A DNA stretch of 64,000 nucleotides from Thuidium tamariscinum (GCA_947034885.2 OX344757.2:6386001-6450000), one strand, 5' to 3'. Positions 13,677-26,056 are shown, counted from the stretch's first letter. A program made the numbers and translations. The notes: generated from the letters alone by a model not told the origin.

Positions 13677-16330
13677 TTATCTGTTTCGGATCAGCTGTTG
13701 CCGCTCGAGGTTGGAATCGAACAGCTTCGACCGCATCACCATGTCGATGTTGGTCTTCGGCCACTCCATATGCCCTTTCATGCCACGGATTATGTGAGTG
13801 TTGTTGGCTTTGTCCAGCGACTGCTGTTGTGACTTTTGATGCGGTGAAGATTCGGAGAGGACCTGGGGAGCATGCCCGTTCGATAATCGCTGTGATGATT
13901 GATCAACGTCCTCATCGTAAGCCTCTTCTCTCCACACTCCTTTCTCAACGTGGTGCCCGTTTGGCCTGCTCAATGCCACTATGTCCTGTCGCAAAGCACA
14001 ACAGCTTTAGAATGGAGCTTTAGAATTTTACAAGAATTCGTTCGTAAACCCTCACTCGGTGAGAGAGAAGAGATCGTTCTTGCGAAATGCCACTATGTCC
14101 TGTCGAAAAGCACAACAGAAATAGAATTGGGAATGATTTTGCGAGTAGTTCAAAAACCCTAATTCGGTGAGGGTGAAGAGAGAATTTATGCTACCTCATC
14201 GGTATGCGCGTATTCATCGACGCTGTCTTCAGGGTCTTGAGCGTGGATAGTATTGCCATTCGCGTGGTAATGGTTCCCATCCTTATGGTGGCCCTCCCAG
14301 TGAGAATCGTCACGGTCACCCTCCTCACAGTCGTGGAGGTCATCCTCTTCGTCGGATTCATGCGACTCGCTCACGTAGTCGGAGCCACTCTCGACTGACT
14401 CCTTGGCATCCTGAGAAGAGTTCATCCTAGCTAAATGAGCTTCACGATCTTCAATGACGTCACCTTCGCTGTCACCTTCCCATCTACTGCCGATTTCTTG
14501 CGAGTCGAGGGGGTTCCCCCAAAATTGACCTTCCCCTGTTTCATCGTTGCTCATGTCCATGGTGTAGGGGTTGTGATCCGGTGAGGCGGCTTGGTTGAGA
14601 GCGATAGGCGGGAAGGAAGCCACAAGACCTCTCGGGTGCATTGCCGTGATGACATTGCGCAGAACCTCCGCTTCCTGAACAGCAGCGCCATTGGAGAGAT
14701 CACCTCGCAAGAAGGATTCTAGCTCTGCGCGCATGACGTCGAGTGCGGCGCTCTTCTCCTCAAGCGCCACTTTGGCTTCACAGAGCTTCATCTGTACACG
14801 CTCCTCCCGCCAAACCTCAGCTAATTGCAGCATACGCCGCTCCTCTTCAAGCTCATCCCGAACTCGCTCCGACTCACGTTTCAGTTCATCTCTTTCCTGT
14901 TTGTCGTCGCCAATCTCGTGGGCGAGTTCATCGCACACATCTTCCATCAGCTGGCGAGCTTTTCGTTCTTTTTCAAGCTCCTCGAGTGCTTTCGCAGCAG
15001 TCATGTTCGCCTCCACAAGCTCCTTGGTCATTTTGCGGTTCACAATTTCGAGCCTCCGTCTCACCTTCCGCTCCTCCTCCAATTCAGCTTTCAATGCTTG
15101 CATATTTGCGGACATCATTTCTTGCATCTTTTCTTGCTCCTTGGCTTTCCAGCTGGCTTTCTCCTCTGACATCTTCTTCATGATGCTCTCCATTTCTCGC
15201 CGATCAGATTTCTGCGTCTGCTCCAGGTCCTGTACACGAGCACGAGCTTGATCTAATTCTGTCTGCAATTTCGCCGTCAAACCTAAGCTGGAGTTATGCT
15301 GCTCTTCGAGAATACGTATCCTAGTCAAGACTTTCAGAAGCTCACTAGAGGTCGTCAGGGTTTCTGCCATCAGCTTCCCGTCACATTTCCTGTGGCTGGA
15401 ACGGGTCGAGTACGCAGGCGAATGTTGATGAAGCCTTTGACCGTCAAGCTGCAGGTGAAAAATGGGTAAGCACAAAGGAAATTTAAAAATGCACAAAGGA
15501 CAGACTGCATCAACCAGTACCGGTATGTCACAAGAATTCCAACACGAGATTCACGTCCATAGAATTCGACATTGAATTCCGCACCTGAATGGGTGCAGAG
15601 GTCACATTATCACGAAAATTGGAAGGACGACGAGTGCAAAGGAATTCATGTATTGCAAAAATTCAGACTGCATCAAGCACTACCGGTACGTCAGAAAAAT
15701 TCCAACATATGCGGTAGATTTGGAGGATGTTCTTCACACCTGAATGGATGCAGAAGCCAATTTATCAAGCCCATCGCCCTTCTCCCCGTGGTGCACATGT
15801 GAATGCGCGACTGCCAAATGCTTACTGAAATTCCCGCTGCGTTTCCCACTGTCTGCTCCCGTCTGCTCCCATCCAAACAAATTCCATTAACTTTACAGTC
15901 ACATCGAGGGTGTGATACATGCAATGGGAAGGACGGAAAGCTCTACACTGACCTTCACATATTGCTGATAGGCAAACTTGCAGCTGCGAGGCGAGAAGTA
16001 GGAATCAGCTTGGGAACGGGGACTGGACATGTCGGAGATCCCTTTAGTAAGCCAATGCTGGCTACAGAGGCAGGCAGGGAGAGGGTGCTCTTGGAGTTCC
16101 CACAACGAGGCCGCGAGCTTGCGAGCCGACACAGGAGTAGGTCTCCCGGCAGCGGCATGCGCGGCGGCCGCAGCTGCAATGCCATCGAAGAGCTGGTTGT
16201 TCAATAACTTCCAACTCGGTACCGGCGTGCTGGGGCAACCCCTGCGACTGCCGATGATGGCGCGCTTCACTCGCAGACCTTGCGAGGGCCATCCCGGCTC
16301 CAGCCCTCTCTTGTTCACTCCGTGTTGCAT
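13677..16330 (-). CDS. BRANCHLESS TRICHOME / At5g41620-family coiled-coil protein, 3 exons, 646 aa
   Basis: Proposed exons on the minus strand are 16330-15953, 15448-14195 and 13985-13677, all joined in phase 0. Exon 1 (126 aa) carries the family's N-terminal signatures: KRAIIGSRRG, then STPVPSWKL, then VSARKLAASLWEL. Its start is the first ATG after an upstream in-frame stop. Exon 2 (418 aa) opens with SSELLKVLTRIRILEEQH, followed by a long coiled coil rich in E, K and R that contains EVCDELAHEIGDDK-like and EERRMLQLAEVWREERVQM blocks, then an acidic, His-rich tail. Exon 3 (102 aa) carries the conserved C-terminal HIIRGMKGHMEWP motif and ends LERQQLIRNR. Total length fits the family's roughly 600-700 aa. 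Arabidopsis BLT acts in trichome branching with microtubule-linked partners; most relatives have no assigned role, so a cytoskeletal or polarity function is inference. Reading exon 2 straight through gives a false stop at 14186, two codons after the donor GAG|GTAGCA. Both introns hold tandem duplications. Confidence 0.86.
13973..14190 (-). repeat. Tandem duplication in last intron, copying the splice acceptor
   Basis: Two diverged copies with a 114-bp period (13973 and 14087) occupy the last intron of the BLT-like gene. Each copy contains the same acceptor context, cgacag|GACATAGTGGCA on the minus strand. The inner copy (exon from 13985) reads into the conserved C-terminal exon. The outer copy (exon from 14099) would read 15 residues and then stop at TGA. 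Confidence 0.8.
15499..15770 (-). repeat. Tandem duplication inside intron 1 of the BLT-like gene
   Basis: Two diverged copies with a period of about 155-163 bp. Shared blocks are CAGACTGCATCAA (15501 and 15664), TACCGGTA near 15520 and 15680, and CCTGAATGG-TGCAG (15584 and 15739). No frame across both copies looks coding, and splicing exon 1 to exon 2 around them keeps phase 0. A duplicated small exon cannot be excluded. Confidence 0.7.
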
Positions 16331-17800
16331 CCTCCCTCCCCTTCTCTCCACCTTAGCGCTCCAGTGTCAATTCGATCTCCTTCGCGCAATCTGCACAGGC
16401 TCTATCCACATCTTGCGCTGCAGAAATGGGGCGGAGGTTCCTGCTTGAGAATAATCAGCTCCCAGCCTGCTGTGACTTCCGCAAGCAAAGGCACACGATC
16501 CACAAATAGTAACTGCCTTCCCTTGCACGCACGGACATTCCAATATGGTGCCAACTCGCTTGTTCCAGGGCCCAAACAGCGTCCTAGCTTCTTCGGCTCC
16601 TAAATAATAAGGTCAGCGGTTCTTAGCCCATAGCCTGCAAGTGCTATCTCCAGAAAAGCGCATGGCTATGGCCATGGCCATGGCTAAAGACCTCACCAAT
16701 GAAGGTCCCAGCATTTTCATCAACGTCCGCCACGAGCGCTTGATCGAGAAAAAGCCGACTAGTCGATCAGAATGCTAAGGTCTTGTGGGGCATCTACCAA
16801 GTGGCCGAGTTTGCGATCTACTGCATCCTCGACAGCACAAGTCGGAGAAAACAACGGCGAGAGCATTTGCAAGCCAACCAAGGTACGCTCCTAGCTCCTC
16901 CTCCTCTGCCTCAATGATTGCACGATCACCAAGGTCCCTCCAATGCCCTACGAGTCGTCTTCCTATTGCAAAAACCAGTTCTCTGGGTCCAAAGGTGCCG
17001 GAAAGCCTTCCACTCCGGCCGACCATATGTGTGCAGAAGCGCAGAGAAATTAGTTTCAACCGAAATCCGGTGAGATCAACAACCCAGATAGTATAAACTA
17101 GAATAAAAGGTAGGCAGACTCAAATCTCCTCCCGCCACCGTAGCAACAAGAAGAGCCTGGTGGTATTCGTGGGATTGATAACTACCAGAAGCCAGGAGCG
17201 GCATCCAGGAGCTGCAATCGAACTCCTGTCTGCCTCTCTCGCGCGCTTTCTCTCTCTCGCACGCTTCAGTAAACTGGGTCCTCGCTCGTTCCGGAGAAAC
17301 AATCCAACGTTACGTGGAAAGCTCCCCGTTGATGCGGCTTCTGGCGGATTGAATGAAGACCACAGCGCGGGACCCGAGGCAGCAGCATTGAAGGTCGGGA
17401 ATAATAATAATGATGATGCTGGAGCAGTCGAAGAGCGAGTCCATGGAGTGGGGTATGTAAGTTACTGGTGGGGGGTTGCAGGGCAGCTGGTGGTCCCACA
17501 GCAATGCAGCGACTCGGCCACTCAGCCACTGCATTCTCTTACAGGCTTTCTTTCATCAGCTGAGCCCCTGCCGTGCTTTTGCATCCCAGGCTTTCTTGTA
17601 AGTTTCACAACACCATCCTAGGGGTTGTCACAGCACTTCCGAAGTCCTCAAAATTTCATGAGAAAGAGTACATGGTGCACCAGGAGCGAAAGGTGGACAT
17701 GAAATTCTCAAAGAAATCGGAGTGCCGTTTCTTCTCCTCCGTGGGTGAAGAAACGGTGTTTATGAAAATTTTCTCATGGAATTTCTTGAAGCCCTCAACT
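16331..17800. promoter_or_regulatory. Upstream region / 5' leader of the BLT-like gene
   Basis: Less AT-rich stretch upstream of the ATG at 16330 on the minus strand. It holds a CT-rich run near 17228-17265, a GCCATG triplet repeat at 16664-16685 and a short imperfect inverted repeat near 17650-17790. Open frames on both strands overlap without recognisable domains, so it is best read as leader and promoter DNA with possible gene debris. Confidence 0.35.
16664..16884 (+). pseudogene. Coding-like fragment with one frameshift, unrecognised
   Basis: A plus-strand frame opens with a run of Met-Ala codons, then KDLTNEGPSIFINVRHERLI, and stops at TAA. Shifting one base near 16775 opens AKVLWGIYQVAEFAIYCI... 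up to a donor-like CAACCAAG|GTACGC. The two blocks read like one protein broken by a frameshift. No family recognised; chance remains possible. Confidence 0.2.
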
Positions 17801-20800
17801 TGACGCAAGTGTCGGAGCTCCCAACCCAACTGTGCGAGCCAGAAATTCTTGCGGAATCATTGCAAACAGTAGAAAGGGGTGTCATGGCTCCTTCATACAG
17901 AACGGCTCATAATTAGCTGCACTTTTGCCTCGCTAATTTCTCCGACTTCACAAAAAAACGATTCTCGGAAGAGCCGTGACTACTCCTACTCTCACTCCCA
18001 CTCTAAAGCTGGGACTTTGATTTACGGCCATTTGAGGTTGAGACTAATAACCTTGACAAAATCTTACAAAACAATACTCAAATTTGGTCAACTTCAAGTG
18101 GTCACTAAGAAAAATATGGAATATGCACCTATTGAATAAATTTTCTATTTTTTATGATTGTTTTGTAATCAATATAGAATTTTTTTTCAAAAATTCATAA
18201 TGGTTTTGAATACTTGTAATGTAGTTACTTATTTTAAAGAAAATATATGATTCCATATGTAAAATATAAAAAATAATATATTTTGTAGAATGAAATTCAC
18301 ATAATATATAGTCACAAACTATAGTTTTATGCCATAAATCCTTAATTCCTAACGGAGCTCATCTTAAAGATAGTAAGATATCTTTTGAAATCCTTCAATA
18401 TTCTCATATCAACAATTTATTAAAAACAATCATTTTTATCACATGATTTTCCTTGAGGCTTCCTTGATGATTATTTATGGGATGAAGTACTCTTTTACAA
18501 CATTCATCTTCTACCAAGTAGATTGTTCAATGCTTAATAAGTAACTAGAATAGAGATTGTTAGAAAGTAACAATAATAACAACAACAAGAACAACAATCA
18601 TCAAGTTCAGGGTTTCACTAAAAAGATGTTTGAATGTCATTAGGATTTAGGAAAAGTAAATGGGTGAAGAGTGTGACAAATGTCACCATGACATAATTTG
18701 CATTCAATATAAGAGATGTGCATTTTCAACTCTTATTTATTAATAAAATCATTTCCTACATCAAAAAAATATTAAAATTGATAATTTTTTGGGTTTGCTC
18801 TATAGGGATTAGGAAACCAACAAAATTCTTGAAATGTAAAAAATTATATTTTATAGGGTAAACAACAGTGGTTATTCATACAATAGATTAATGTCCAATT
18901 TTTAGAAAACATTAGGGCAATGAGATGTATTCTATAGTTCATTATAGAGGTATGTGTTCATCAATTGTATCAAAGAATTCATCTCTTAGTGGGATTCAAA
19001 TTTGAAAAAGATCATTTTCATGGCTAAAATTAAGATCAAATGCAAATAGGTGTAGGTTCTTAAAATACACTACAAAGGCAATTTTTCATGATCTAATTTT
19101 AAAGCATTTTCTTTTGTAGAAAAACCATGAATTCAATGATGTGAATTCAATACCATTCAAGCAACTTTGTAAGAAAGTATTGGGAGATATTTGCACTTTT
19201 ACTTTGTAAAGCTACTCTCCTAAAATTATTCAATGTCAAACATTGATTTAGGATTATCCTATATAAGATATTCCAAGTTGGTTTATTAGGCATTTTGAAA
19301 AATGTGAAAATTTCACATACTTTTTTTATTTAAATGTTTTTACTAAGGAAATGTAGCTCTAATAGTCTATTTTTTATTTTATTTATGTTCAAAATTATTA
19401 AATTTACAATTTTTGTGACACTCTCACTATCTATGGTGTTTACAAACCGTGTCTTCCCCCCCTCCTTGCAAAGTACGAAAAGATTTTGGTGGCCGTTGAT
19501 GGTTACCATCCACGGTGCATTGGAGCCCTCTTACCGATGAAAATATACTAATCAAAGGTTTTACAAATATATGATTTAATGTTCAAAGGATGCACAGTCT
19601 TTCCTTAAGATTACTTGACTATTCAAATCTTTTTTAACATCTTCTTCCCTATTAGTACATGATCATTGCTCTTGCTTCAATTATTATTGTTCTTGTTACT
19701 TAATGTAAAGTACATTTGATTGATGAATATGTTCTTCTTTATAATCATTACAGAGAGTTCAAATGTCATGGCAATGATCCTCTGAACAAGCAATATTTGC
19801 AAGTACTATTTGAAGTTTTTAATTTTTGAAAGCTATTTTTAATGGAACATGCTAAGACCTATGAATTCTTATTTTTTCTTATTGTGCAATAAACCAACAA
19901 CATTATGCTCTTTATAGAAGGAGACAAAGCAAACCGAAATTAAAAAAGCAGGCCAAAGATGAAACATAGGACCTTCACTGTTTCACTAAGTTGTTAGCTA
20001 TTATATTCTTTTGGAAGAGCCAACTACCTATTGTTTTGTATTTGCTTGAAATTCAATAATTTTGATATCATTTTCGAATGTACAAAACCAACTTGATGCA
20101 TGTAGAAAAAGATTTTGCACTACAATGTCATGTTAAGCAATTTGCATCATTATGTGTAGGATTTGGAGGTGAATTAGAAGATTTAGGGTTTGGCAAGTTG
20201 TATCTCGATTTGTGAGCATGTTGATTCTTTTCAATTGAATTGTAGTAGAATGAAGTGCTTGTGAATTTTGAATAAGGAATTTAGTATTAGAGTATGTTTG
20301 AAATTTTGAATGTTGACATTTTATGATAGTTGTAGTATTATTATTATTTGATTGTCTTTATTATTCTTGTTGCTAATGCTTTTTTATTCACTTGTTTTTG
20401 TATTTATGATGCTTTCTTTGTCATTTGTAGACAATATAGGAGCGTGAAGGCACAACTAAGGAGAATGAGATATGAGATTGAAGACAAAGTTGTTGAAGAA
20501 ATTAGGGTTTTAGATTGATTGTAAAAGTTTTACGTTCAATAGAAAAATGGGTATTGTATCCCTTTTAAAATATGCATAAAATTTTTACAACCATTGGGAA
20601 ATTGACACATGTGTCCTTTCTATAAATCATGCATGATTTTAATTGTTTTTGACATGGTTCCTCACTATCCACTCTAAAAACTCTAAATTTTTTGTGACAC
20701 TCTCACTATAGCATCTTAAAAGCTCAAAATACATGACTTTTGAACTTTTCTATTAAAACTCCCTTGGTGTGAGTTCAAAGAGTATTTCACATTATTTTAG

Positions 20801-21164
20801 GCATTTTGTGATTAATGTCATTTATTAAAAAACTTTAAAAGGCATATAAAATTTATCAAATTATCAAATTTTTGCTGAAAAGTATAGTAAGTTTTTTAAT
20901 AAGGAATATTTGACTTACTATTCTTTTTATTTTAGTGAACCAGCAAAATAACTAAATTGCTACCACATGTAGGAACTATCTCACTTTATTCTAGATGAAT
21001 GTACACTCTATTTTGGATGAATAAATAAATAAAACCACATAGAAAAAATTTCATCCATATATAAAGATGTTTCATTAATTTTTATAGATATAAATAGTTT
21101 CATTTGTCCAAAATTGCATTTCTTTTCACTATCCAAATAAATGGAGAAACAAACAAAATCCTAC
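17801..21164. other. Gene-free AT-rich stretch
   Basis: No recognisable gene. A less AT-rich patch at 19440-19545 has no identified origin. Confidence 0.4.
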
Positions 21165-21826
21165 ACTAAATAGTGAAATTAGGTTGCTTTAATAGTTAGA
21201 TTGCCTTACTCCAAGGAAGTTTCTTTACAAGCCATCAAAGTCAACAAATATTTTCATTTGTACACATGGGGGTTCATGAATTCCAACCACACCATTGACT
21301 AATTCAAAAGTGATGCATTCTTGTAATGTAAAAAACAAATATTTATATAGTGTGGAATGCTGAGAAATTAGAGAGAGGCACCTAATTTCATTATTAAGTG
21401 CCCCTTACTAATTTCTGAGCATTCTACACTATAATTTTTTTTTTATATTACAAGAATGCACTACTTTTGAGTTAGTTATAGGTGTAGTTGAAACTCATGA
21501 AACCCCATGTGTACAAATAGAAGTATTCGTAGACAAGTTTGTTGACTCTGATGGCTTGAAGAGTAACTTTCTTAGGATAAGACACCTTAAATGTAAAGGC
21601 AATCTAATTTCACTGAATAGTGAAATCAGATTGTCTTTATAGTTAGGTTCCCTTACCCCAAGAAGATTATTCTACAAAACTATCAAAGTCAACAAACATG
21701 TCTACGAATACTTCTATTTGTACACATGGGGTTTCATGAGTTTCAACTACACCTATAACTAACTCAAAAGTAGTGCATTCTTGTAATGTAAAAACAAATA
21801 TTTACATAGTGCGGAATGTTGAGAAA
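21165..21826. repeat. Three alternating inverted copies of a ~220-bp unit
   Basis: The unit runs forward (about 21165-21395), inverted (about 21396-21625) and forward (about 21626-21826). Recurrent blocks are GTGCATTCTTGTAATGTAAA, TTTGTACACATGGG and AAAGTCAACAAA. The third copy is cut by the TTA-flanked 820-bp element. Confidence 0.7.
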
Positions 21827-22646
21827 TTAGGGGCGCTTCACACTATGGCCAAAGGTCGAGAGTCCGTTGGCCTCCACCAATCAAATCGCAGGAAACCAAG
21901 AGTTCAGCCTCTCGAGCCTTCACACTACACAGCACAGTCCAGAGTCCGTCGGAATTCGACGTCCCCAAAACTGCCTACATGGCAGCAAAGTTTGGTCATG
22001 GCGACGGACTCTCGACCATAGTTTGGGTCGCCATTTTTGGCCGACCCAAACTATGGTCGAGAGTCCGTCAAGTTCTTTTCAGAAATTGACAAGATCTCAA
22101 CCCTTGGATTGGGCTTCAATTTCCATTTCCATTTCCATTTCTATTATTATTGTTGCCATTGGGGTTTGAACCTTGGTCTCCACCATTACAATAGAGAGTC
22201 TTTACAATGGAGAGTCTCCACTACTACAATGGAGATTCTATGACCAATGCTACCTTATTATTTCATTTATACCCTTCATATTCCTTATTTGATGATGTGA
22301 GCATTTGCTGTGATTTTTTTTCCAATGCCATTTTTTACTCTTTTCACATGTTTTTTTAATTTTTTGCTTGAAAAATTATGATGCGGGGTAGGCTTCATGG
22401 AAAATTTCAAAAATTGGATGGATTAATGTGGAGAGAAAAGGATAGAAGCCCAAAAAATGGTGTAGGTTTGGACTTTGGGCTTGGACTTTGGCCTTTGGAG
22501 GCTTCACACCATTCCCCGGCCAAGAGGTCCAATTCCTAAATTTTTGGGCCCATTTATTGCCCATTTCTTCGGACTCTCGCCAAACTTTGGGTCGGCAATC
22601 CCACAGCCTCTCGACTTTGGACGGCCATAGTGTGAAGTGGCCCTTA
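21827..22646. mobile_element. Long relative of the same MITE family, 820 bp
   Basis: TTA duplications enclose GGGGCGCTTCACACTATGGCC and, inverted, GGGCCACTTCACACTATGGCC. Internal GAGAGTCCGT-type motifs recur near both ends and around 22010-22070 as a second inverted centre (ACTATGGTCGAGAGTCCGTC). Neither strand carries a transposase frame. Confidence 0.7.
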
Positions 22647-23488
22647 GTGTGGGGTTCTCCATCCGGTCTTTCACGGGAATGAAGTTGACTCCACGGTCAT
22701 AGGTCACCGAGCGTTGCTGGTCCATGGTCCAAACTAAGAGACTGATGACTTGGTCAGACTTGGATTTTGGACCCACTGGAGACTGAGTTCAGAGTCAGTT
22801 TTTTTCGGCCAAAGTTTTGATGAGCCCCTTCAACTCATGAAACTAATCAGTCACTCCCTCCCTTTTTTGAGATGCGGCAAAGAATGAATGCTTGTTGACC
22901 GAGTTCAGTGAGTTTGGGGGATTCATTTGGATTCACTTTCCTCAATTTCCTCTCTAGCCCATAAACGACACCAAGGCCGTTTTCTGGTCGATGAATGAGA
23001 GAGCATCTTGCTATGTACAGTAGGACAGAAGTGCAACTACTGTAGTCATCTACATCTTAAGACAGGTAGTTTGTTTTGTTTGTTTTGTTTTGATTGTTTG
23101 TTTGTCGTGTTGATATCTCCTGGACCGTGTGTCCCTTGGCTGCATGCTTGGTACCATCGGAAAGCTTTCGGTGAGGAGGGGTGCATGGGCTTGGTTTCGT
23201 GGCATTTGGACTCACGGTAAGAAAGTTATTGAGTTTCAAAGTTTTTATGGATTAAAAAACTAGAAAATTACTTCAACTTTAATTTTGGTTCTGGCAATGG
23301 TACATGGCACACTAGTCATTTTGGAATTAGGGGTGGAAAGGAAAGATCTTCTATAGTAGTTTGACTTCAAATATGTGTTATTGGTTTTAAAAAATTAATA
23401 AAAAAAAGAAACATGCTTTGAGAATTTTTTATATCAATAATTCCGACAATGTCAAGATTGATGATTTTTATAGACACCAACCCATTGA
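22647..23488. other. Gene-free stretch
   Basis: Mixed composition with a TTTG-rich simple run near 23065-23105; no domain recognised in any frame. Confidence 0.35.
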
Positions 23489-24210
23489 TTAATCCCTACA
23501 GGTCCAAAGACCATTTTGTGGTAACTTAGTGATTTGGAGAAGCTTACTATAGATGGATGGATTTCTTTTTTACTTTTTTTACTTTTAAATTTTCACACAA
23601 CATGTGCATGAGGAGTAGCTTAAGGTGCAACAATTTTCATAGCTTTTGACTACATGGTTAGAAAGTAATTGCATGATATGTCGTTTTCATCAATTGGTAG
23701 ATAGCTCAGGTAGCTTCTAAAACTTCTTTTAAAATCACTTTTTTAAGAAATAAAAAATTGAAATTGATTCTCTAGTTTTATATCCATTTCAATTTATGAG
23801 ACGAAAGTTATGAGGATTTTTAGTTTGCAAATAAATGAGGTTTTCATAGACTTCTACCTACCTACAAATTGAAACTCTTCACAACTTTCATCTCATAAAT
23901 TGAATTGGAACAATCCAAAGCTTTTGATACATATATACATATCTAGAGAATCAATTTCAAATTTTTATTTCTTAAAAAAGTGATTTTTAAAAAAGTTTTA
24001 GGAGCTACCTGGGCTATCCACTAATTGATGAAAATGATAGATCATGCAATAAATTTTCAACCATGTTGTCAAAAGTTAGGAAAATTGTTGGGCCTTAAAG
24101 CTACTCGGCAAGCACATGTTGTGTGAAAAATAAATAAAAACTCCATTTGTAGTAAGCTGCCCAAAATTCCTATATTGCTAAAAAATGGTGTTTGGATCTT
24201 TAGAAGTTAA
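23489..24210. mobile_element. TTAA-bounded foldback element, 722 bp (family 1, A-A form)
   Basis: Starts TTAATCCCTACAGG and ends TTTAGAAGTTAA. Both arms are half A of family 1 (AGCTTTTGACTACATGGTTA on the left, its inverse on the right), so the element can fold into one long hairpin. Termini are diverged. Confidence 0.65.
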
Positions 24211-24380
24211 GGGTTAGAAAGCCAACCACCTACAGAAGAACTTAACTAGTATAAAGCCCCAAAGACAAAAAAAAACCCAAAAACTATCATGAAACTATAG
24301 AATATTAAACCCCTAGTACATTTCAATTGACAGGGAGAAAAAAGTCTATAGTAGGGAAGAGATTGGAGATTTGGAAATTT

Positions 24381-24667
24381 TTAACCCCTAATGCGTAGAG
24401 GATGTTGAGGTCAAAAATGGCCAATAGATAACTCTATTGTACGTTGTAGAAACAAATAATGCACCTAAATCTAAGTAGTTTGGTGACTACCTTGGTCATA
24501 GGGGGCCATGTTCTTTAAAGGTTAAAAGATGTGGCCCCCATGAACTACTTAGTAGTTAGTAAAATTACCCTAATTATTGGAGCAATTGGTGCATTTTTTG
24601 TTTCTACAATGAACAACCAAGTCATCAATCAACCACTATTTGGCCAATGTATATATACAAGGATTAA
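24381..24667. mobile_element. TTAA-bounded hairpin element, 287 bp
   Basis: Left end TTAACCCCTAATG; right end, inverted, TTAATCCTTG. Arms share GGCCAATAG, TTGTAGAAACAAA-AATGCACC and the GGGGGCCA block, giving a long imperfect hairpin. Confidence 0.6.
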
Positions 24668-25305
24668 GTAAAATAAATTATGGACTAGAAAGAAGAAAGT
24701 CTAAATTTAAAGAAAGTGAACAATAGTGTCCAATAATCATACAAAGTACATGTTATACCATTCAAAGACTTTTGCATTGTACAAAATACAACTAGCATCT
24801 TTTTGTCTTGTATAATTAACATTTGGTTCTTACTCAATTCTAATCAAGTATACCAAAATCAGCTTCCACAAAAGCAAAATTTCATTTGTAGTGATGGTTT
24901 CATTTATTATTTATGGTTTTATATGATAATCGATTGAAAGAACAATGGTGATGAATTTTTTTGCATAGATTGCGCACAAAATGTAGGAAACATTTATGTA
25001 TACATCAATATTTTTTTAAAAACCCATCAAGTAACAAAAATACAATCTAAAAGAGTTTAATGTTAAATATCATATAATCAATCTTTGTAAAATAATTTTT
25101 TCTATATTTTAATTACATTTTTCTATTTTATCAACATGAATATTTGATTTTGTACATTTGCAAACGATGGGACAATTACTTTGCCAAAATTAATTTAAAA
25201 TCACCAATGATTTTTTATTAGTTATGATAAAGTAAACCATAAATATTAAATGAAACAGCTCATCCGTATGGAGTTTTGTTTTTTTTAAATTGAAATTTGG
25301 TATGC

Positions 25306-26056
25306 TTAACCCCTAAATGCAAAAATTGCATTTTTTTGGCAACATGACAATTTTGAGCAACTTACTACACCTAGAGTTTATTTTTTCTTTGAAAATTTTC
25401 ACACAATATGTGCCAAAAGAGTATCCTTAAGGCCCAATAATTATTATAACTTTTGACTTTGTGGTTAAAAAGTTATTGCATGATGTGTGATTTTTGTTGT
25501 TTGGTGGGCACTCTAGGCAACTCAAAAAACTTCATTAAAAAACACTTGTAAAAAAATTTAAATTTGAAATTGATTCTTTAGGTTTATGTAGACATGTGTA
25601 GCTTTAGATCATTCCATTTGGATTAATGAGATGAAAGTTATGAAGAATTTTAGATTGCAAATAGGTATGAAGTCTTTGAAAACCATACATACTTGCATAT
25701 TAAAGCTCCTCATAACTTTCATTTCATTAATCCAAATGGAATGATTCAAACCTACACATGTGTACATAAACCTAAAGAATAAATTTCAAATTTTAATTTT
25801 TTTTAAAGTGTTTTTTAATGAAGTTTTTTTTAGCTTCTTGGGTTGCCTACTAAACAACAAAAATCACATATCTAGCAATAACTCTTTAACCATGAAATCA
25901 AAAGTTATGAAAATTGTTGGGCTTCAAAGCTACTCTTTGGTTGTATATTGTGTGAAAATTGCAAAGAAAAAAACTAAAAAAACTCTAGTTGTAACTAGTG
26001 AGCTACCTAAAATCATTATATTGCCAAAAAATAAAGCTTAGTCACTTAGGGGTTAA
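25306..26056. mobile_element. TTAA-bounded foldback element, 751 bp (family 1, A-A form)
   Basis: Ends TTAACCCCTAAATG and CACTTAGGGGTTAA. Two inverted arms of about 370 bp match along their length, for example TTCCATTTGGATTAATGAGA against TTCATTAATCCAAATGGAAT near the centre. The open frame at 25760-26041 is just one arm. Confidence 0.8.

Noticed and set aside
14691..15251. Plus-strand Ser/Arg-rich frame of 186 codons, and other frames over 14.7-15.25 kb
   Set aside because: Antisense shadow of the coiled-coil exon; Glu/Lys codon runs read backwards give Ser/Phe/Leu runs.
25760..26041. 93-codon plus-strand frame
   Set aside because: It is one arm of the TTAA-bounded foldback element.
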